A stretch of 64,000 bases of DNA from Streptomyces sp. S.PNR 29 (GCF_030386795.1 NZ_JANUQM010000016.1:155298-219297); one strand, 5' to 3'. Shown: positions 1-8,517, numbered from the stretch's first letter. Notes: a model not told the origin generated them from the letters alone. Made by a program: numbers and translations.

Positions 1-170
1 GCACGCGCTCGTCGTACACCTATCAGCTGGAGGCCTTCGCCGCCCGCGTCCGTGAGGGCACGCCGGTGCCCCTGGACGCGGACGACGCCGTGGCGACGAT
101 GACGCTGATCGACGCCTGTTACCGCGCTGCCGGCTTCGATCCGCGGCCGCGCACCGCCGTCGGGAGCTGA
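1..170 (+). CDS. Gfo/Idh/MocA-family oxidoreductase, C-terminal fragment (5' end outside window)
   Basis: The reading frame is open from base 3 to the TGA at 168-170 and encodes about 55 residues that start TRSSYTYQLEAFAARVREG and end PRPRTAVGS. The pattern of a tyrosine/glutamine-containing helix, an AFAARVREGTPVPLDADDAVATMTLIDACYRAAG tail and a short arginine/proline end is typical of the last helices of NAD(P)-dependent Gfo/Idh/MocA sugar dehydrogenases. It runs toward the leftward inositol operon and ends convergently with it. Catalytic residues lie outside the window, so the substrate cannot be stated; a sugar or inositol is likely given the neighbourhood. The family assignment rests only on this tail. 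Confidence 0.7.
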   Translation, partial: TRSSYTYQLEAFAARVREGTPVPLDADDAVATMTLIDACYRAAGFDPRPRTAVGS

Positions 171-175
171 CGCGC

Positions 176-475
176 TCAGGAACAGTCGAACCAGTGGCCG
201 ATCGGGCGGTCGGGACAGGAGCGGCCTCGAATATGTGGACGCCGCCCGCACGACGCGCAGTCCGGCCAGGCGGGTTCCTGGCTCCAGCCCGGGTGGCCGC
301 CCAGCTTGGTCCCGGGCGTGTCGGCGAGGTGGTGGTCGAACAGCCGGCCGGTGTCCTTCCGCAGGCGGTCGACGCGCTCACGCAGGGCCTCGCGGAGGTC
401 TTGCGGCCGGTGGTAGTCCTCGCCGGCGGACCGCCAGTACACCCGGGGCAGCGGTCCGCCGACCGAACTGAGTCA
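176..475 (-). pseudogene. Remnant of a small cysteine-containing protein (DUF1963-like C-terminus)
   Basis: An open frame without a good start or ribosome binding site runs from a stop at 473-475 to the TGA next to 176. It encodes a GTKLGGHPGW segment followed by a CASCGRR pair of cysteines and ends CPDRPIGHWFDCS. The KLGG-W...C..CGR and terminal C-P-x-x-P-x..WF-CS pattern resembles the C-terminal part of Streptomyces DUF1963-like proteins; the N-terminal two thirds are missing and the stretch after CGRR looks shortened. I read it as a truncated relic between the convergent ends of the left-edge oxidoreductase and iolG. It could instead be non-coding; the family match is from memory only. Confidence 0.4.
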
Positions 476-484
476 GTCGGCCCC

Positions 485-1504
485 TCACCCGTAGAGCGAC
501 GGCCTCTCCACGAGGTGCACCTCCACCCGGCCGCCTTCCTCCAGCGCCCGCACGCCCGCCTCGCAGACCGCCGCGGCGGCATAGCCGTCCCAGGTGCTCG
601 GGCCGGTCACCCCGCCGCGGCGGGTGGCGTCGACCCAGGCCTGGATCTCGCGGTCGTACGCCGCCTCGAAGCGCTCGGTGAAGTCCTGGGCGATGGTGCC
701 GCCCCACCGGCCGGCCATGTTGGTGACCAGGGCGTGACCGTCGCCGATGCGGGCGGTGCCGCGTTCGCAGACCACCTCGGCCTGGACCTGGTAGCCGAAG
801 CCGCAGTTGACGAAGATCTCGACGTCCGAGATCGCGCCGCCGTCGGTCTCGAAGACGACGAACTGGGGGTCCGTCATACCGTCCGGCGCGTTCGCGGACG
901 GTGTCGGACGCAGCACCGTGACGGCCGTGATCTCTTGGCCGAGCAGCCAGCGGGTCACGTCCGTCTCGTGGGCCACGGAGTCGCTGATGAGCATCTCACT
1001 GGTGAAGAAGGGCGGGCTCGCGACGTTGCGGTGCCGGTTGTGCAGCATCAGCGGGCGGCCCAGCTGGCCGGTCGCGAGCAGGGCCTTGAGCTTGGTGTAC
1101 TCCGGGTCGTAGCGGCGCATGAAGCCGACCTGGACCCGGCGGTGGCCGAGTCGCTGCTCGGCCTGGAGCACGCGCAGTGCGGAGGCCGCGTCCGGGGTGA
1201 GCGGCTTCTCGCACAGCACGGGCAGGTCGTGCTCGAAGGCCGTCAGCAGCGTGGCCTCGTGGGCGGGGCCCGGGGAGGCGATCAGGACGGCGTCGACGTC
1301 GGCCGCCGCCATCGCGGCGGCCGGGTCGGTGTAGGCGGTGCAGCCGTCGACGCGGGCCGCCACGGCCTTCGCGCGTTCCGCGTCGACGTCCACGACGGCG
1401 GTCACCCGTGCCCCGCTGGTGACCTCCTGGATACGGCGCACGTGGTCGGCGCCCATCTTTCCGGTACCGATGACTGCGACTCCAAGGGTGGCGGACTCAG
1501 TCAT
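485..1504 (-). CDS. iolG: Gfo/Idh/MocA dehydrogenase, probable inositol 2-dehydrogenase
   Basis: This 339-residue protein probably oxidises myo-inositol to scyllo-inosose with NAD+, the first step of inositol catabolism. The N-terminus has the Rossmann motif GTGKMG (residues 13-18). The substrate domain keeps the family catalytic lysine in CEKPL (Lys100) and the Asp175-x3-His179 pair in SDSVAHETD, matching the Lys/Asp/His triad of inositol dehydrogenases. The ATG at 1504 lies 18 bases after the end of the IolE-like gene, so it is the last gene of the leftward transporter operon. Length is normal. Other Gfo/Idh/MocA polyol dehydrogenases look similar; the assignment leans on the surrounding iol genes. 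Confidence 0.8.
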   Translation of the reverse strand: MTESATLGVAVIGTGKMGADHVRRIQEVTSGARVTAVVDVDAERAKAVAARVDGCTAYTDPAAAMAAADVDAVLIASPGPAHEATLLTAFEHDLPVLCEKPLTPDAASALRVLQAEQRLGHRRVQVGFMRRYDPEYTKLKALLATGQLGRPLMLHNRHRNVASPPFFTSEMLISDSVAHETDVTRWLLGQEITAVTVLRPTPSANAPDGMTDPQFVVFETDGGAISDVEIFVNCGFGYQVQAEVVCERGTARIGDGHALVTNMAGRWGGTIAQDFTERFEAAYDREIQAWVDATRRGGVTGPSTWDGYAAAAVCEAGVRALEEGGRVEVHLVERPSLYG

Positions 1505-1522
1505 GGCCGTCCTTTCGGGTCG

Positions 1523-2425
1523 TCAGGCGCCGCAGGACCTCAGGAACTTGCGGGTGCGCACCGCGATGGGCAGCGGCTTGTCCGGCTCGCAGGGGTACAT
1601 GTCCTGCTCGACGATGGCGAAGAGGTCCACGCCCAGGTTCTGGGCGGCCGTGAGGACCGGTCCCAGCTCCGGGACGCCGGCGGGCGGTTCGCACATCACA
1701 CCGCGCTGCACGGCGGGCCCGAACGGAATCTCGTTCGCGCGGACGTCCGCGAGGATCTCCGGGTCGACCTGCTTCAGGTGCAGGTAGCCGATGCGCTCGC
1801 CGTACGTCTCGATCAGCTTGACGCTGTCGCCGCCGCAGTAGGCGTAGTGCCCGGTGTCCAGGCAGAGGTTGACCAGGTCGGAGTCGGTCGAGTCGAGGAA
1901 GTGCTCGACGTGCTCCTCGGTGTCGATGTGCGTGTCGGCGTGCGGGTGGACGACGATGTCCAGGCCGTACGTCTCCTTCACCTCGTGGCCGAGCCGCTCC
2001 ATGCCCTTGGTCAGGTACGCCCACTGCTCGGTGGTCAGCTCCGGCGGCTCCAGGATCTCGGCGGTCTTGTCGTCCCGCCAGAAGGACGGGATGACGACGA
2101 GGTGCTTGGCGTCCATCGCCTGGGTGAGGGCGGCGACCCGGCTGACCTGCTCCCAGGTGGAGTCCCACTCGGAGGGGCCGCGGTGCAGGCCGCAGAAGAT
2201 CGTGCCCGCGGAGACCTTGAGGTTCCGCTTGTTCACCTCGTCGGTGAGGCGGGCCGGGTCGGTCGGCAGGTAGCCGTACGGGCCCAGCTCGATCCACGAG
2301 TAGCCGGCCTCGGCGACCTCGTCGAGGAAGCGTTCCCAGGGCACCTGCTGGGGGTCGTCGGGGAACCAGACGCCCCAGGAGTCGGGGGCGGAGCCGACCC
2401 GGATGCGGTCCAGGGGGGAGGTCAT
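1523..2425 (-). CDS. iolE: Sugar phosphate isomerase/epimerase-type TIM barrel, probable inosose dehydratase
   Basis: A 300-residue AP-endonuclease-2/xylose-isomerase-like barrel beginning RVGSAPDSWGVWFPDD. It carries the usual alternation of acidic and histidine residues at strand ends (WIELGPYG near 45, VVHPHADTH near 160, CLDTGHYAYCGGD near 190, YLHLK near 215, IVEQDMYP near 275) that bind a divalent metal. All other steps of inositol breakdown are encoded in this locus except the dehydration of scyllo-inosose to diketo-inositol, and this is the only candidate for it, so IolE is inferred from context. An inosose isomerase (IolI/IolH-like) role is the alternative. It starts one base after the ATPase gene ends, so translation is probably coupled. 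Confidence 0.65.
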   Translation of the reverse strand: MTSPLDRIRVGSAPDSWGVWFPDDPQQVPWERFLDEVAEAGYSWIELGPYGYLPTDPARLTDEVNKRNLKVSAGTIFCGLHRGPSEWDSTWEQVSRVAALTQAMDAKHLVVIPSFWRDDKTAEILEPPELTTEQWAYLTKGMERLGHEVKETYGLDIVVHPHADTHIDTEEHVEHFLDSTDSDLVNLCLDTGHYAYCGGDSVKLIETYGERIGYLHLKQVDPEILADVRANEIPFGPAVQRGVMCEPPAGVPELGPVLTAAQNLGVDLFAIVEQDMYPCEPDKPLPIAVRTRKFLRSCGA

Positions 2426-2426
2426 G

Positions 2427-3341
2427 TCAGGACTTTCCTTCCGGAGACGCCGCTACGGGGGCGGTGAGGTCCTCCTCCTCGGGGAGTTCCTCGACGTCGA
2501 CGCCGCGGACCTGCGCCAACTCGTGCTTCAGAGCCGCCAGTTCGGCGCCGCCGGCCATGTGGTTGGTCAGCTCTTCCAGGCTGACCTGGTCACGGGCGGC
2601 GCTGAGTTCCATGGTGCCCAGGCGCAGGACGCTGAAGTGGTCGCCGACCATGTAGGCGTGGTGGGGGTTGTGGGTGATGAAGATGACGCCCAGGCCCCGG
2701 TCGCGGGCGGCGGCGATGTACTTCAGCACCACGCCGGACTGCTTCACGCCGAGCGCGGCGGTGGGCTCGTCCAGGATCAGGACACGGGCGCCGAAGTAGA
2801 CGGCGCGGGCGATCGCGACGCACTGGCGCTGGCCGCCGGACAGGGTGCCGATGGGCTGCTCCAGGTCGTCCAGGACGATGCCCATGTTGCGCAGCTCTTC
2901 GTCCGCGGTCTTCTTCATGCGCTCGATGTCGAGGCGGCGGACGGGCCAGGGGCCCTTGGTCATCTCCGAGCCGAGGAAGAAGTTGCGCCACACCGGCATC
3001 AGCGGGACCACGGCGAGGTCCTGGTAGACGGTGGCGATGCCCTTGTCGAGCGCCTCGCGCGGGGTGGCGAAGTGCACCGGTTCGCCGTCGACGAGGAACT
3101 CGCCCTCGGTGTGCTGGTGCAGTCCGGATACGATCTTGATGAGGGTGGACTTGCCGGCGCCGTTGTCACCGAGGACGCAGGTCACCTTGCCGGGGTGGAC
3201 GGCCAGGTCGACGCCGTGCAGGGCGCGGATGTTGCCGTAGGACTTGCCCGCGTTCTTCAGCTGGACGACGGGGCGGTCCTTTTCGGGGGCGGTGTCGGCG
3301 AGGACGGCGCCGTGGGTGCCGGTTCCGTTGGTGCTGGTCAT
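2427..3341 (-). CDS. Sugar ABC transporter ATP-binding protein, single-domain (inositol import)
   Basis: This 304-residue ATPase energises the permease encoded upstream. It has a Walker A GDNGAGKST, a signature LSGGQRQCVAIARAV, a Walker B VLILDEPTAALG and the H-loop FITHNPHH. RbsA/IatA-type sugar ATPases are usually about 500 residues with two ABC domains; this one has a single domain, so it presumably works as a homodimer. The start at 3341 (MTSTNG) is preferred over an upstream in-frame start at 3377 because a good GGAGGT sits just before it and the longer form would overlap the permease. A C-terminal extension of about 50 acidic residues (VDVEELPEEEDL) follows the ABC fold. Substrate is inferred as inositol from the operon. 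Confidence 0.85.
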   Translation of the reverse strand: MTSTNGTGTHGAVLADTAPEKDRPVVQLKNAGKSYGNIRALHGVDLAVHPGKVTCVLGDNGAGKSTLIKIVSGLHQHTEGEFLVDGEPVHFATPREALDKGIATVYQDLAVVPLMPVWRNFFLGSEMTKGPWPVRRLDIERMKKTADEELRNMGIVLDDLEQPIGTLSGGQRQCVAIARAVYFGARVLILDEPTAALGVKQSGVVLKYIAAARDRGLGVIFITHNPHHAYMVGDHFSVLRLGTMELSAARDQVSLEELTNHMAGGAELAALKHELAQVRGVDVEELPEEEDLTAPVAASPEGKS

Positions 3342-3346
3342 GGAGA

Positions 3347-4423
3347 TCACCTCCGGGTCGCCGACTGGCGGACCCACAGATTGACGAGGGTGGCGCCGAG
3401 CAGCATCACGCCGAGGAAGGCCTTGAACCAGTCGGGGTTCCAGCCGGCGTAGACGATGCCCTGGTTCACCATGCCGAACATGAAGGCACCGAAGACCGGG
3501 CCGATCGCGGAACCGTAGCCGCCGGTGAGCAGACAGCCGCCGATCACCGCAGCCGCGATGTAGATCAGCTCGTTGCTGACGCCCTCACCGGACTGCACGG
3601 TGTTGAAGGTGAACAGCTGGTGCATGCCGACGAACCAGGCGCCGAAGCCCACGCCCATGAACAGGGTGATCTTGGTGAAGTTCACCGGCACACCGACGGC
3701 CCGCGCGCTCTCCTTGTTGCCGCCGACCGCGAAGATCCAGTTGCCGTACTTGGTGCGCAGCAGCACCCAGGTGGCCAGGGCCGCGAAGACCAGCCAGTAC
3801 ACGATGGTGATCTTGATGGTGACACCGCCGACCTGGAAGGTCGAGGCGAAGATCTTCTCCGCCTGGGCGAAGCCGTCCATGTCGCTGATGTCGTCGGTCG
3901 CGACGTTGCTGGTCACCAGCTTGGTGATGGCCAGGTTGGCGCCCTGCAGGATCAGGAAAGTGCCGAGGGTCACCAGGAAGCTCGGCAGGCCGGTCCTGAC
4001 CACCATCCAGCCGTTGAAGAAGCCGATGGCGAGCGAGACGACGAGGGCGACGATCACGCCAACCCAGACGTTCAGGGTCAGCTGGTAGCTGAGCATGCTC
4101 GCGGTCAGCGCCGAGCTGATCACGGCGACGCCGGACGACAGGTCGAACTCGCCGCCGATCATCAGCAGCGCCACCGGCAGGGCCATGATCCCGATCGTCG
4201 ACGACGCGTACAGGATGTTGGCCATGGAGCTGCCGTCGCGCACCGGGGGTGCCATGACGAGGAAGAACACGAAGACGGCGACGGCTCCGAGGAAGACGCC
4301 GACTTCGGGCCGGGCGAGAAGTCTGAGCGCCAGGGGGCGCTGAGCGGTGCGCCCGTCGGCTGCCTTGGGGCCGGGGGCCGGCGGTGTGGTCACCGCCGGC
4401 TCGGCGTGCTGGGTCATGCTCAT
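3347..4423 (-). CDS. Sugar ABC transporter permease (RbsC/BPD_transp_2 family)
   Basis: A 358-residue integral membrane protein with about ten hydrophobic segments (for example VGVFLGAVAVFVFFLVMA, ALPVALLMIGGEFDLSSG, LVTLGTFLILQGANLAI, GSAIGPVFGAFMFGMVNQG). The GGEFDLSSG and GGYGSAIGPVFGA motifs are characteristic of RbsC-family permeases of ribose, xylose and inositol importers. The ATG at 4423 shares one base with the stop of the binding-protein gene, a sign of translational coupling; ATG at 4417 is an alternative. It should form the homodimeric channel with the ATPase at 2427-3341. Substrate is inferred from the surrounding iol genes. Confidence 0.88.
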   Translation of the reverse strand: MSMTQHAEPAVTTPPAPGPKAADGRTAQRPLALRLLARPEVGVFLGAVAVFVFFLVMAPPVRDGSSMANILYASSTIGIMALPVALLMIGGEFDLSSGVAVISSALTASMLSYQLTLNVWVGVIVALVVSLAIGFFNGWMVVRTGLPSFLVTLGTFLILQGANLAITKLVTSNVATDDISDMDGFAQAEKIFASTFQVGGVTIKITIVYWLVFAALATWVLLRTKYGNWIFAVGGNKESARAVGVPVNFTKITLFMGVGFGAWFVGMHQLFTFNTVQSGEGVSNELIYIAAAVIGGCLLTGGYGSAIGPVFGAFMFGMVNQGIVYAGWNPDWFKAFLGVMLLGATLVNLWVRQSATRR

Positions 4424-5439
4424 CACCGGGTACCCTTCGCGGCGAACTCGGCGATCTTTTCGACATTGCTCTTGTCGACGAACGCCGGGCCGGTCAGCAC
4501 GGGCTGCTCACCGCCACCGCTGTAGTTGCCGTTGTTCTTGTAGAGCCACAGGCCGTCGACGGCGAGGTAGCCCTGGAGGTAGGGCTGCTGGTCGACGGCG
4601 AACTGGATGGTGCCGCCCTTGATGGCGTTGATGAGTTCCTTGTTGAGGTCGAAGGTGGCCACCTTCGCCTTGCTGCCGGCATCGCTCACGGACTGCACCG
4701 CGGTCAGCGCGAAGGGAGCGCCGAGCGTGACGACGTAGTCGATGGAGGGATCCTGCTTCAGCTTGGCGGTGATCGTCGACTTCACGGACGGCATGTCGGT
4801 GCCGTTGACGTTCTGGGGGTCGACCTTGCCGTCGAAGGTCTTCGCCACGCCGTCGCAACGCTGGGTGAGGCCGACGTTGCCCTGCTCCTGCATGACGCAG
4901 AGGACATGCTTGGCGCCGACCTCGTTCAGCTTCTTGCCGAACGCCTCACCGGCGACGGACTCGTCCTGGCCGAAGAACTCCAGCAGGTTGAGCTTCTTCC
5001 AGTCGCTCAGGCCGGAGTTGAGGCCGACGACCGGTATGCCGGCCTTCTCGGCCTTGCCGATGACGCCCTTGAGCGCGTCGGGCTTGGCGAGGGTGACCGC
5101 GATGCCGTCGACCTTCTGGTCGATCGCGTTCTGCACCAGGTTGGCCTGGTTGCCCGCGTTCGGGTCGGCGGAGTAGACGAGTTTGATGTTGTCCTTGGCA
5201 GCCGCGGCTTCGGCACCCTTGCGGACGGTGTCCCAGAAGGTGTCGCCGGGCGCCTGGTGGGTGACCAGGGCGACGGTCATGCGGGGCGTGGTGGCCTTGC
5301 CGGCGTTGGCTTCCGCCCCGCCCTCCTCGGCCTTCTTGCCGCCGGAGCTGCTGGAGCAGCCGGCGAGGGTCAGGGCCGATGCCGCGGCGAGGGCCACGAC
5401 GGAGGCGATTGTGCGGGAGCGGAAGTGAGAGTGGGCCAT
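4423..5439 (-). CDS. Sugar-binding lipoprotein (Peripla_BP_4 family), probable myo-inositol receptor
   Basis: This 338-residue protein has an N-terminal signal with arginine-containing start (MAHSHFRSR), a hydrophobic stretch and a lipobox LTLAGC, so it should be lipid-anchored on the outer face of the membrane. The mature part has the two-lobe fold of RbsB/IbpA-type receptors: TVALVTHQAPGDTFWDTVRKGAEAAAA, NLVQNAIDQKVDGIAV, GIPVVGLNSG and INAIKGGTIQFAVDQQPYLQGYLAV. It is first in the leftward operon and begins 110 bases from the divergent promoter region. Inositol specificity is inferred from context; ribose or other sugar receptors have the same fold. Confidence 0.85.
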   Translation of the reverse strand: MAHSHFRSRTIASVVALAAASALTLAGCSSSSGGKKAEEGGAEANAGKATTPRMTVALVTHQAPGDTFWDTVRKGAEAAAAKDNIKLVYSADPNAGNQANLVQNAIDQKVDGIAVTLAKPDALKGVIGKAEKAGIPVVGLNSGLSDWKKLNLLEFFGQDESVAGEAFGKKLNEVGAKHVLCVMQEQGNVGLTQRCDGVAKTFDGKVDPQNVNGTDMPSVKSTITAKLKQDPSIDYVVTLGAPFALTAVQSVSDAGSKAKVATFDLNKELINAIKGGTIQFAVDQQPYLQGYLAVDGLWLYKNNGNYSGGGEQPVLTGPAFVDKSNVEKIAEFAAKGTR

Positions 5440-5549
5440 CTTTCCTGCACCTCACTGTGCGACGGGGGGAAAGGGATCGCGTGGATCTTACGGACCCGGA
5501 GCTCGGGACTCCGGGGCAGGTGCCGATAAGGCGGTCGTGTTGGGACGGG

Positions 5550-5659
5550 ATCCAATCCCCTGGCACGCCCGCTGTCAATACTTTGTTAAGACATCATTTC
5601 ACAAGCAGGTCCGAATGTAAGTACAAAGTATTGACAGGGCCGCCCTCCGAGCCCTACAC
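5550..5659. promoter_or_regulatory. Divergent iol promoters embedded in a perfect 15-bp inverted repeat
   Basis: CTGTCAATACTTTGT (5572-5586) is repeated in inverted orientation as ACAAAGTATTGACAG (5623-5637), 36 bp apart. Each arm carries a TTGACA hexamer facing outward. On the minus strand TTGACA (5578-5573) is followed after 17 bp by TTGGAT (5555-5550); on the plus strand TTGACA (5631-5636) is followed after 17 bp by CTACAC (5654-5659). This reads as two back-to-back promoters whose -35 boxes are inside identical operator half-regions, so one regulator can silence both the transporter operon and the catabolic operon. The GntR protein encoded at 11955 is the obvious candidate. Confidence 0.75.
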
Positions 5660-5748
5660 CTGAGAGGCGGCAGGCCCCTGGGACCCGCTGCTCACCGTCG
5701 CAGGAGGCCCTGGGACCCGCATCCCCGGCAGCTCAAGGAGCGTGACGC

Positions 5749-6705
5749 ATGACCGAGTCAGCCCGGCATTTCGATCTGATCACGATGGGCCGCATCGGGG
5801 TCGACATCTATCCCCTGCAGACGGGCGTCCCCCTGACCCAGGTGGAGACCTTCGGGAAGTTCCTTGGAGGTTCCGCCACCAATGTGGCGGTCGCTGCCGC
5901 GCGGCTCGGCCGTTCCACCGCCGTGATCACCCGCACGGGCAACGACCCCTTCGGCGCCTATCTGCACCAGGCGCTGAAGGAGTTCGGGGTCGACGACCGC
6001 TGGGTGACACCGGTCGACGCCTACCCGACCCCGGTCACGTTCTGTGAGATCTTCCCGCCGGACGACTTCCCGCTGTACTTCTACCGGCAGCCCAAGGCCC
6101 CCGACCTGGAGATCCACACCGACGAGCTGGACTTCTTCGGCATCCGCGCGGCCCGCATCTTCTGGATCACCGGCACCGGCCTGAGCGAGGAGCCGAGCCG
6201 CTCGGCCACGCTCGCCGCCCTCAAGGCGCGCGACAAGGCGGGCACCACCGTCTTCGACCTGGACTGGCGCCCGATGTTCTGGAAGGACCCGGAGGAGGCC
6301 CGCCCCTACTACGCCGAGGCGCTGCGCCACACCACGGTCGCGGTCGGCAACCTGGACGAGTGCGAGGTCGCCACCGGCCTCCGCGAACCCCGGGCGTGCG
6401 CGGAGGCGCTGCTGGAGGCGGGCGTGGAGCTGGCCGTGGTCAAGCAGGGCCCGAAGGGTGTGCTCGCCGTGCACCGCGACGGGACGACGGCCGAGGTGCC
6501 GCCGGTGCCGGTCGAGGTGGTCAACGGCCTCGGCGCGGGCGACGCGTTCGGCGGCTCGCTGTGCCACGGACTGCTGGCGGGCTGGGAGCTGGAGAAGATC
6601 ATGCGGTACGCCAACGCCGCCGGTGCCCTCGTCGCCTCCCGTCTCGCCTGCTCGTCCGCGATGCCGACCGAGTCCGAGGTCAAAGACCTCCTCGCCCGCG
6701 GCTGA
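5749..6705 (+). CDS. iolC: 5-dehydro-2-deoxygluconokinase (PfkB family)
   Basis: A 318-residue ribokinase-fold enzyme that phosphorylates 5-keto-2-deoxygluconate with ATP. The N-terminal sugar-binding motif GKFLGGSATNVAVAAARLG (about residues 37-55) and the C-terminal anion-hole/catalytic motif GLGAGDAFGG with catalytic base Asp265 are intact. The ATG at 5749 is preceded by an AAGGAG about 8 bases upstream. It is the first gene of the rightward iol operon, about 90 bases from the plus-strand -10 element. PfkB kinases of other sugars share these motifs; IolC is chosen because iolB and iolD follow. Confidence 0.9.
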   Translation: MTESARHFDLITMGRIGVDIYPLQTGVPLTQVETFGKFLGGSATNVAVAAARLGRSTAVITRTGNDPFGAYLHQALKEFGVDDRWVTPVDAYPTPVTFCEIFPPDDFPLYFYRQPKAPDLEIHTDELDFFGIRAARIFWITGTGLSEEPSRSATLAALKARDKAGTTVFDLDWRPMFWKDPEEARPYYAEALRHTTVAVGNLDECEVATGLREPRACAEALLEAGVELAVVKQGPKGVLAVHRDGTTAEVPPVPVEVVNGLGAGDAFGGSLCHGLLAGWELEKIMRYANAAGALVASRLACSSAMPTESEVKDLLARG

Positions 6706-6733
6706 CGTCAGCCCTCCCTGAACGGAGCTTGTC

Positions 6734-7612
6734 TTGAGCATCAGCATCCCCGACCTCACCGCGGTCAGAGCCCGCCGGCCGGAGGCCATCGCCGAGGCGG
6801 CCGCCCGCCGGGTGCGCCGCCCGCTGATCGGCGACAGCGGCCGCCTGATGATCGTGGCCGCCGACCACCCGGCGCGCGGCGCCCTCGGCGTCGGCGACCG
6901 CAGGCTGGCCATGGCCGACCGGGCGGATCTGCTGGAGCGTCTGTGCATCGCGCTGTCGCGGCCCGGCGTGGACGGGGTGCTCGCCACCGCGGACATCCTC
7001 GAGGACCTGCTGCTGCTCGGCGTGCTGGACGACAAGGTTGTCATGGGCTCCATGAACCGGGGCGGCCTCGCCGGCGCCGTCTTCGAGATGGACGACCGCT
7101 TCACCGGCCACCGCGCCGAGGACATCGAGCGCCTGCGCTTCGACGCGGGCAAGCTGCTCGTGCGCATCGACTACGACGACCCCGGCTCCCTGGCCACCCT
7201 GGAGTCCACCGCCCGCGCCATCGACGACATGGCCGCACGCCGGCTGCCCCTCTTCGTCGAGCCCTTCATCTCCCGCCGGATCGACGGCAAGGTCCGCAAC
7301 GACCTGTCCGCCGAGGCCGTCACCCGCTCCATCGCCATCGCCTCGGGCCTGGGCGGCACCTCCGCCTACACGTGGCTGAAGCTCCCGGTCACCGACGACC
7401 CGGACGACATGGCGGAGGTGCTGGAGACCTCCACGCTGCCCGTCGTGCTGCTCGGCGGGGAGGTCGGGGACGACCAGGAGGGCGCGTACGAGCGGTGGCG
7501 CAAGGCGCTGCGCCTGCCCACCGTGCAGGGCATGGTCGTCGGCCGCTCGCTGCTCTACCCGGCCGAGGGCAGCGTGGAACAGGCGGTGGACACGGCCGTC
7601 GGCCTGTTGTGA
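6734..7612 (+). CDS. iolJ: Cgl0159-family TIM-barrel aldolase, probable DKG-6-phosphate aldolase
   Basis: A 292-residue (beta/alpha)8 protein with DeoC/LacD-like features: LMIVAADHPARGALGVG near residue 38, LARVDYDD-type strand LLVRIDYDDPGS near 140, LPLFVEPF near 170 and YTWLKLPVTDDPD with a conserved lysine near 215. In actinobacterial iol clusters this family stands where IolJ would be, between iolC and iolB, and probably splits 2-deoxy-5-keto-gluconate 6-phosphate into dihydroxyacetone phosphate and malonic semialdehyde. The reading frame requires the TTG at 6734, which has ACGGAG upstream. The exact reaction is inferred from operon position. Confidence 0.75.
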   Translation: MSISIPDLTAVRARRPEAIAEAAARRVRRPLIGDSGRLMIVAADHPARGALGVGDRRLAMADRADLLERLCIALSRPGVDGVLATADILEDLLLLGVLDDKVVMGSMNRGGLAGAVFEMDDRFTGHRAEDIERLRFDAGKLLVRIDYDDPGSLATLESTARAIDDMAARRLPLFVEPFISRRIDGKVRNDLSAEAVTRSIAIASGLGGTSAYTWLKLPVTDDPDDMAEVLETSTLPVVLLGGEVGDDQEGAYERWRKALRLPTVQGMVVGRSLLYPAEGSVEQAVDTAVGLL

Positions 7613-7626
7613 CCCGGAGGCACACC

Positions 7627-8517
7627 ATGACCCATCACCTTCCCGCCGGAAAGGCCCTCGGCGGCCCGTACGTCGTGGACATCACGCCCGAGAAGGCCGG
7701 CTGGGGCTACTCCAGCCTGCGGATCCTGGAACTGCCGCCCGGCGGCACGCACACCTTCGAAACCGGCGACAGCGAGTGGATCGTCCTGTCGCTGACCGGC
7801 GGCTGCACGGTCAGCGCAGCCGACGACTTCGGCCAGGAGACATTCGAGCTGCACGGCCGCTCCGACGTGTTCAGCGGCGTCAGCGACTTCGCGTACGTGC
7901 CGCGGGACGCCCGCGCGACCGTGACGTCCACCGGCGGCGGACGGTTCGCGCTGACCGGCGCGCGCTGCACCCGCCGGCTGCCCGCCCGCTACGGACCGGC
8001 CTCGTCCGTCCCCGTGGAGCTGCGCGGCACCGGGAACTGCTCCCGCCAGGTGAACAACTTCGGCGCGGCCGGGGTCTTCGAGTGCGACAAGCTGATCGCC
8101 GTCGAGGTGATCACCCCGGGCGGCAACTGGTCGTCCTTCCCTCCGCACAAGCACGACGAGCACCGGCCCGGCGAGGAGTCCGTGCTGGAGGAGATCTACT
8201 ACTTCGAGTTCGCCGGCCACGACGGCGTCCCCGGCCTCGGCTACCAGCGCGTCTCGCCCTCCGGACACGGCCGTGAGACCGATGTCCTGGCGGAGGTGCG
8301 CGGCGGCGACGTCGTACTGATCCCCGACGGCTGGCACGGGCCCTCCATGGCCGTGCCCGGCCACCACATGTACTACCTCAACGTCATGGCGGGCCCCGAG
8401 GCCGAACGCGCCTGGCTGATCTGCGACCACCCCGATCACGCCTGGATCCGCGACACCTGGCCCGAGCAGCCCGTCGACCCCCGTCTGCCCCTCTACACCG
8501 CGCCCGAGAGGTCCTGA
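7627..8517 (+). CDS. iolB: 5-deoxy-glucuronate isomerase (cupin)
   Basis: This 296-residue bicupin isomerises 5-deoxy-glucuronate to 5-keto-2-deoxygluconate, the step before IolC. It has the IolB landmarks VEVITPGGNWSSFPPHKHDE with metal-ligand histidines, a glutamate in EESVLEEIYYFEF, and the final cupin VVLIPDGWHGPSMAVPGHHMYYLNVMAG. The ATG at 7627 has CCGGAGG upstream. An apparently longer open frame to the left is an artefact of high GC. Its stop shares one base with the start of iolD. Confidence 0.95.
   Translation: MTHHLPAGKALGGPYVVDITPEKAGWGYSSLRILELPPGGTHTFETGDSEWIVLSLTGGCTVSAADDFGQETFELHGRSDVFSGVSDFAYVPRDARATVTSTGGGRFALTGARCTRRLPARYGPASSVPVELRGTGNCSRQVNNFGAAGVFECDKLIAVEVITPGGNWSSFPPHKHDEHRPGEESVLEEIYYFEFAGHDGVPGLGYQRVSPSGHGRETDVLAEVRGGDVVLIPDGWHGPSMAVPGHHMYYLNVMAGPEAERAWLICDHPDHAWIRDTWPEQPVDPRLPLYTAPERS

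Noticed and set aside
194..2467. A 757-codon open frame on the plus strand opposite the iolG and iolE-like genes
   Set aside because: It is antisense to two well-supported genes, is rich in Arg/Gly/Ala/Val/Leu with no recognisable domain, and is explained by high third-position GC in the opposite strand.
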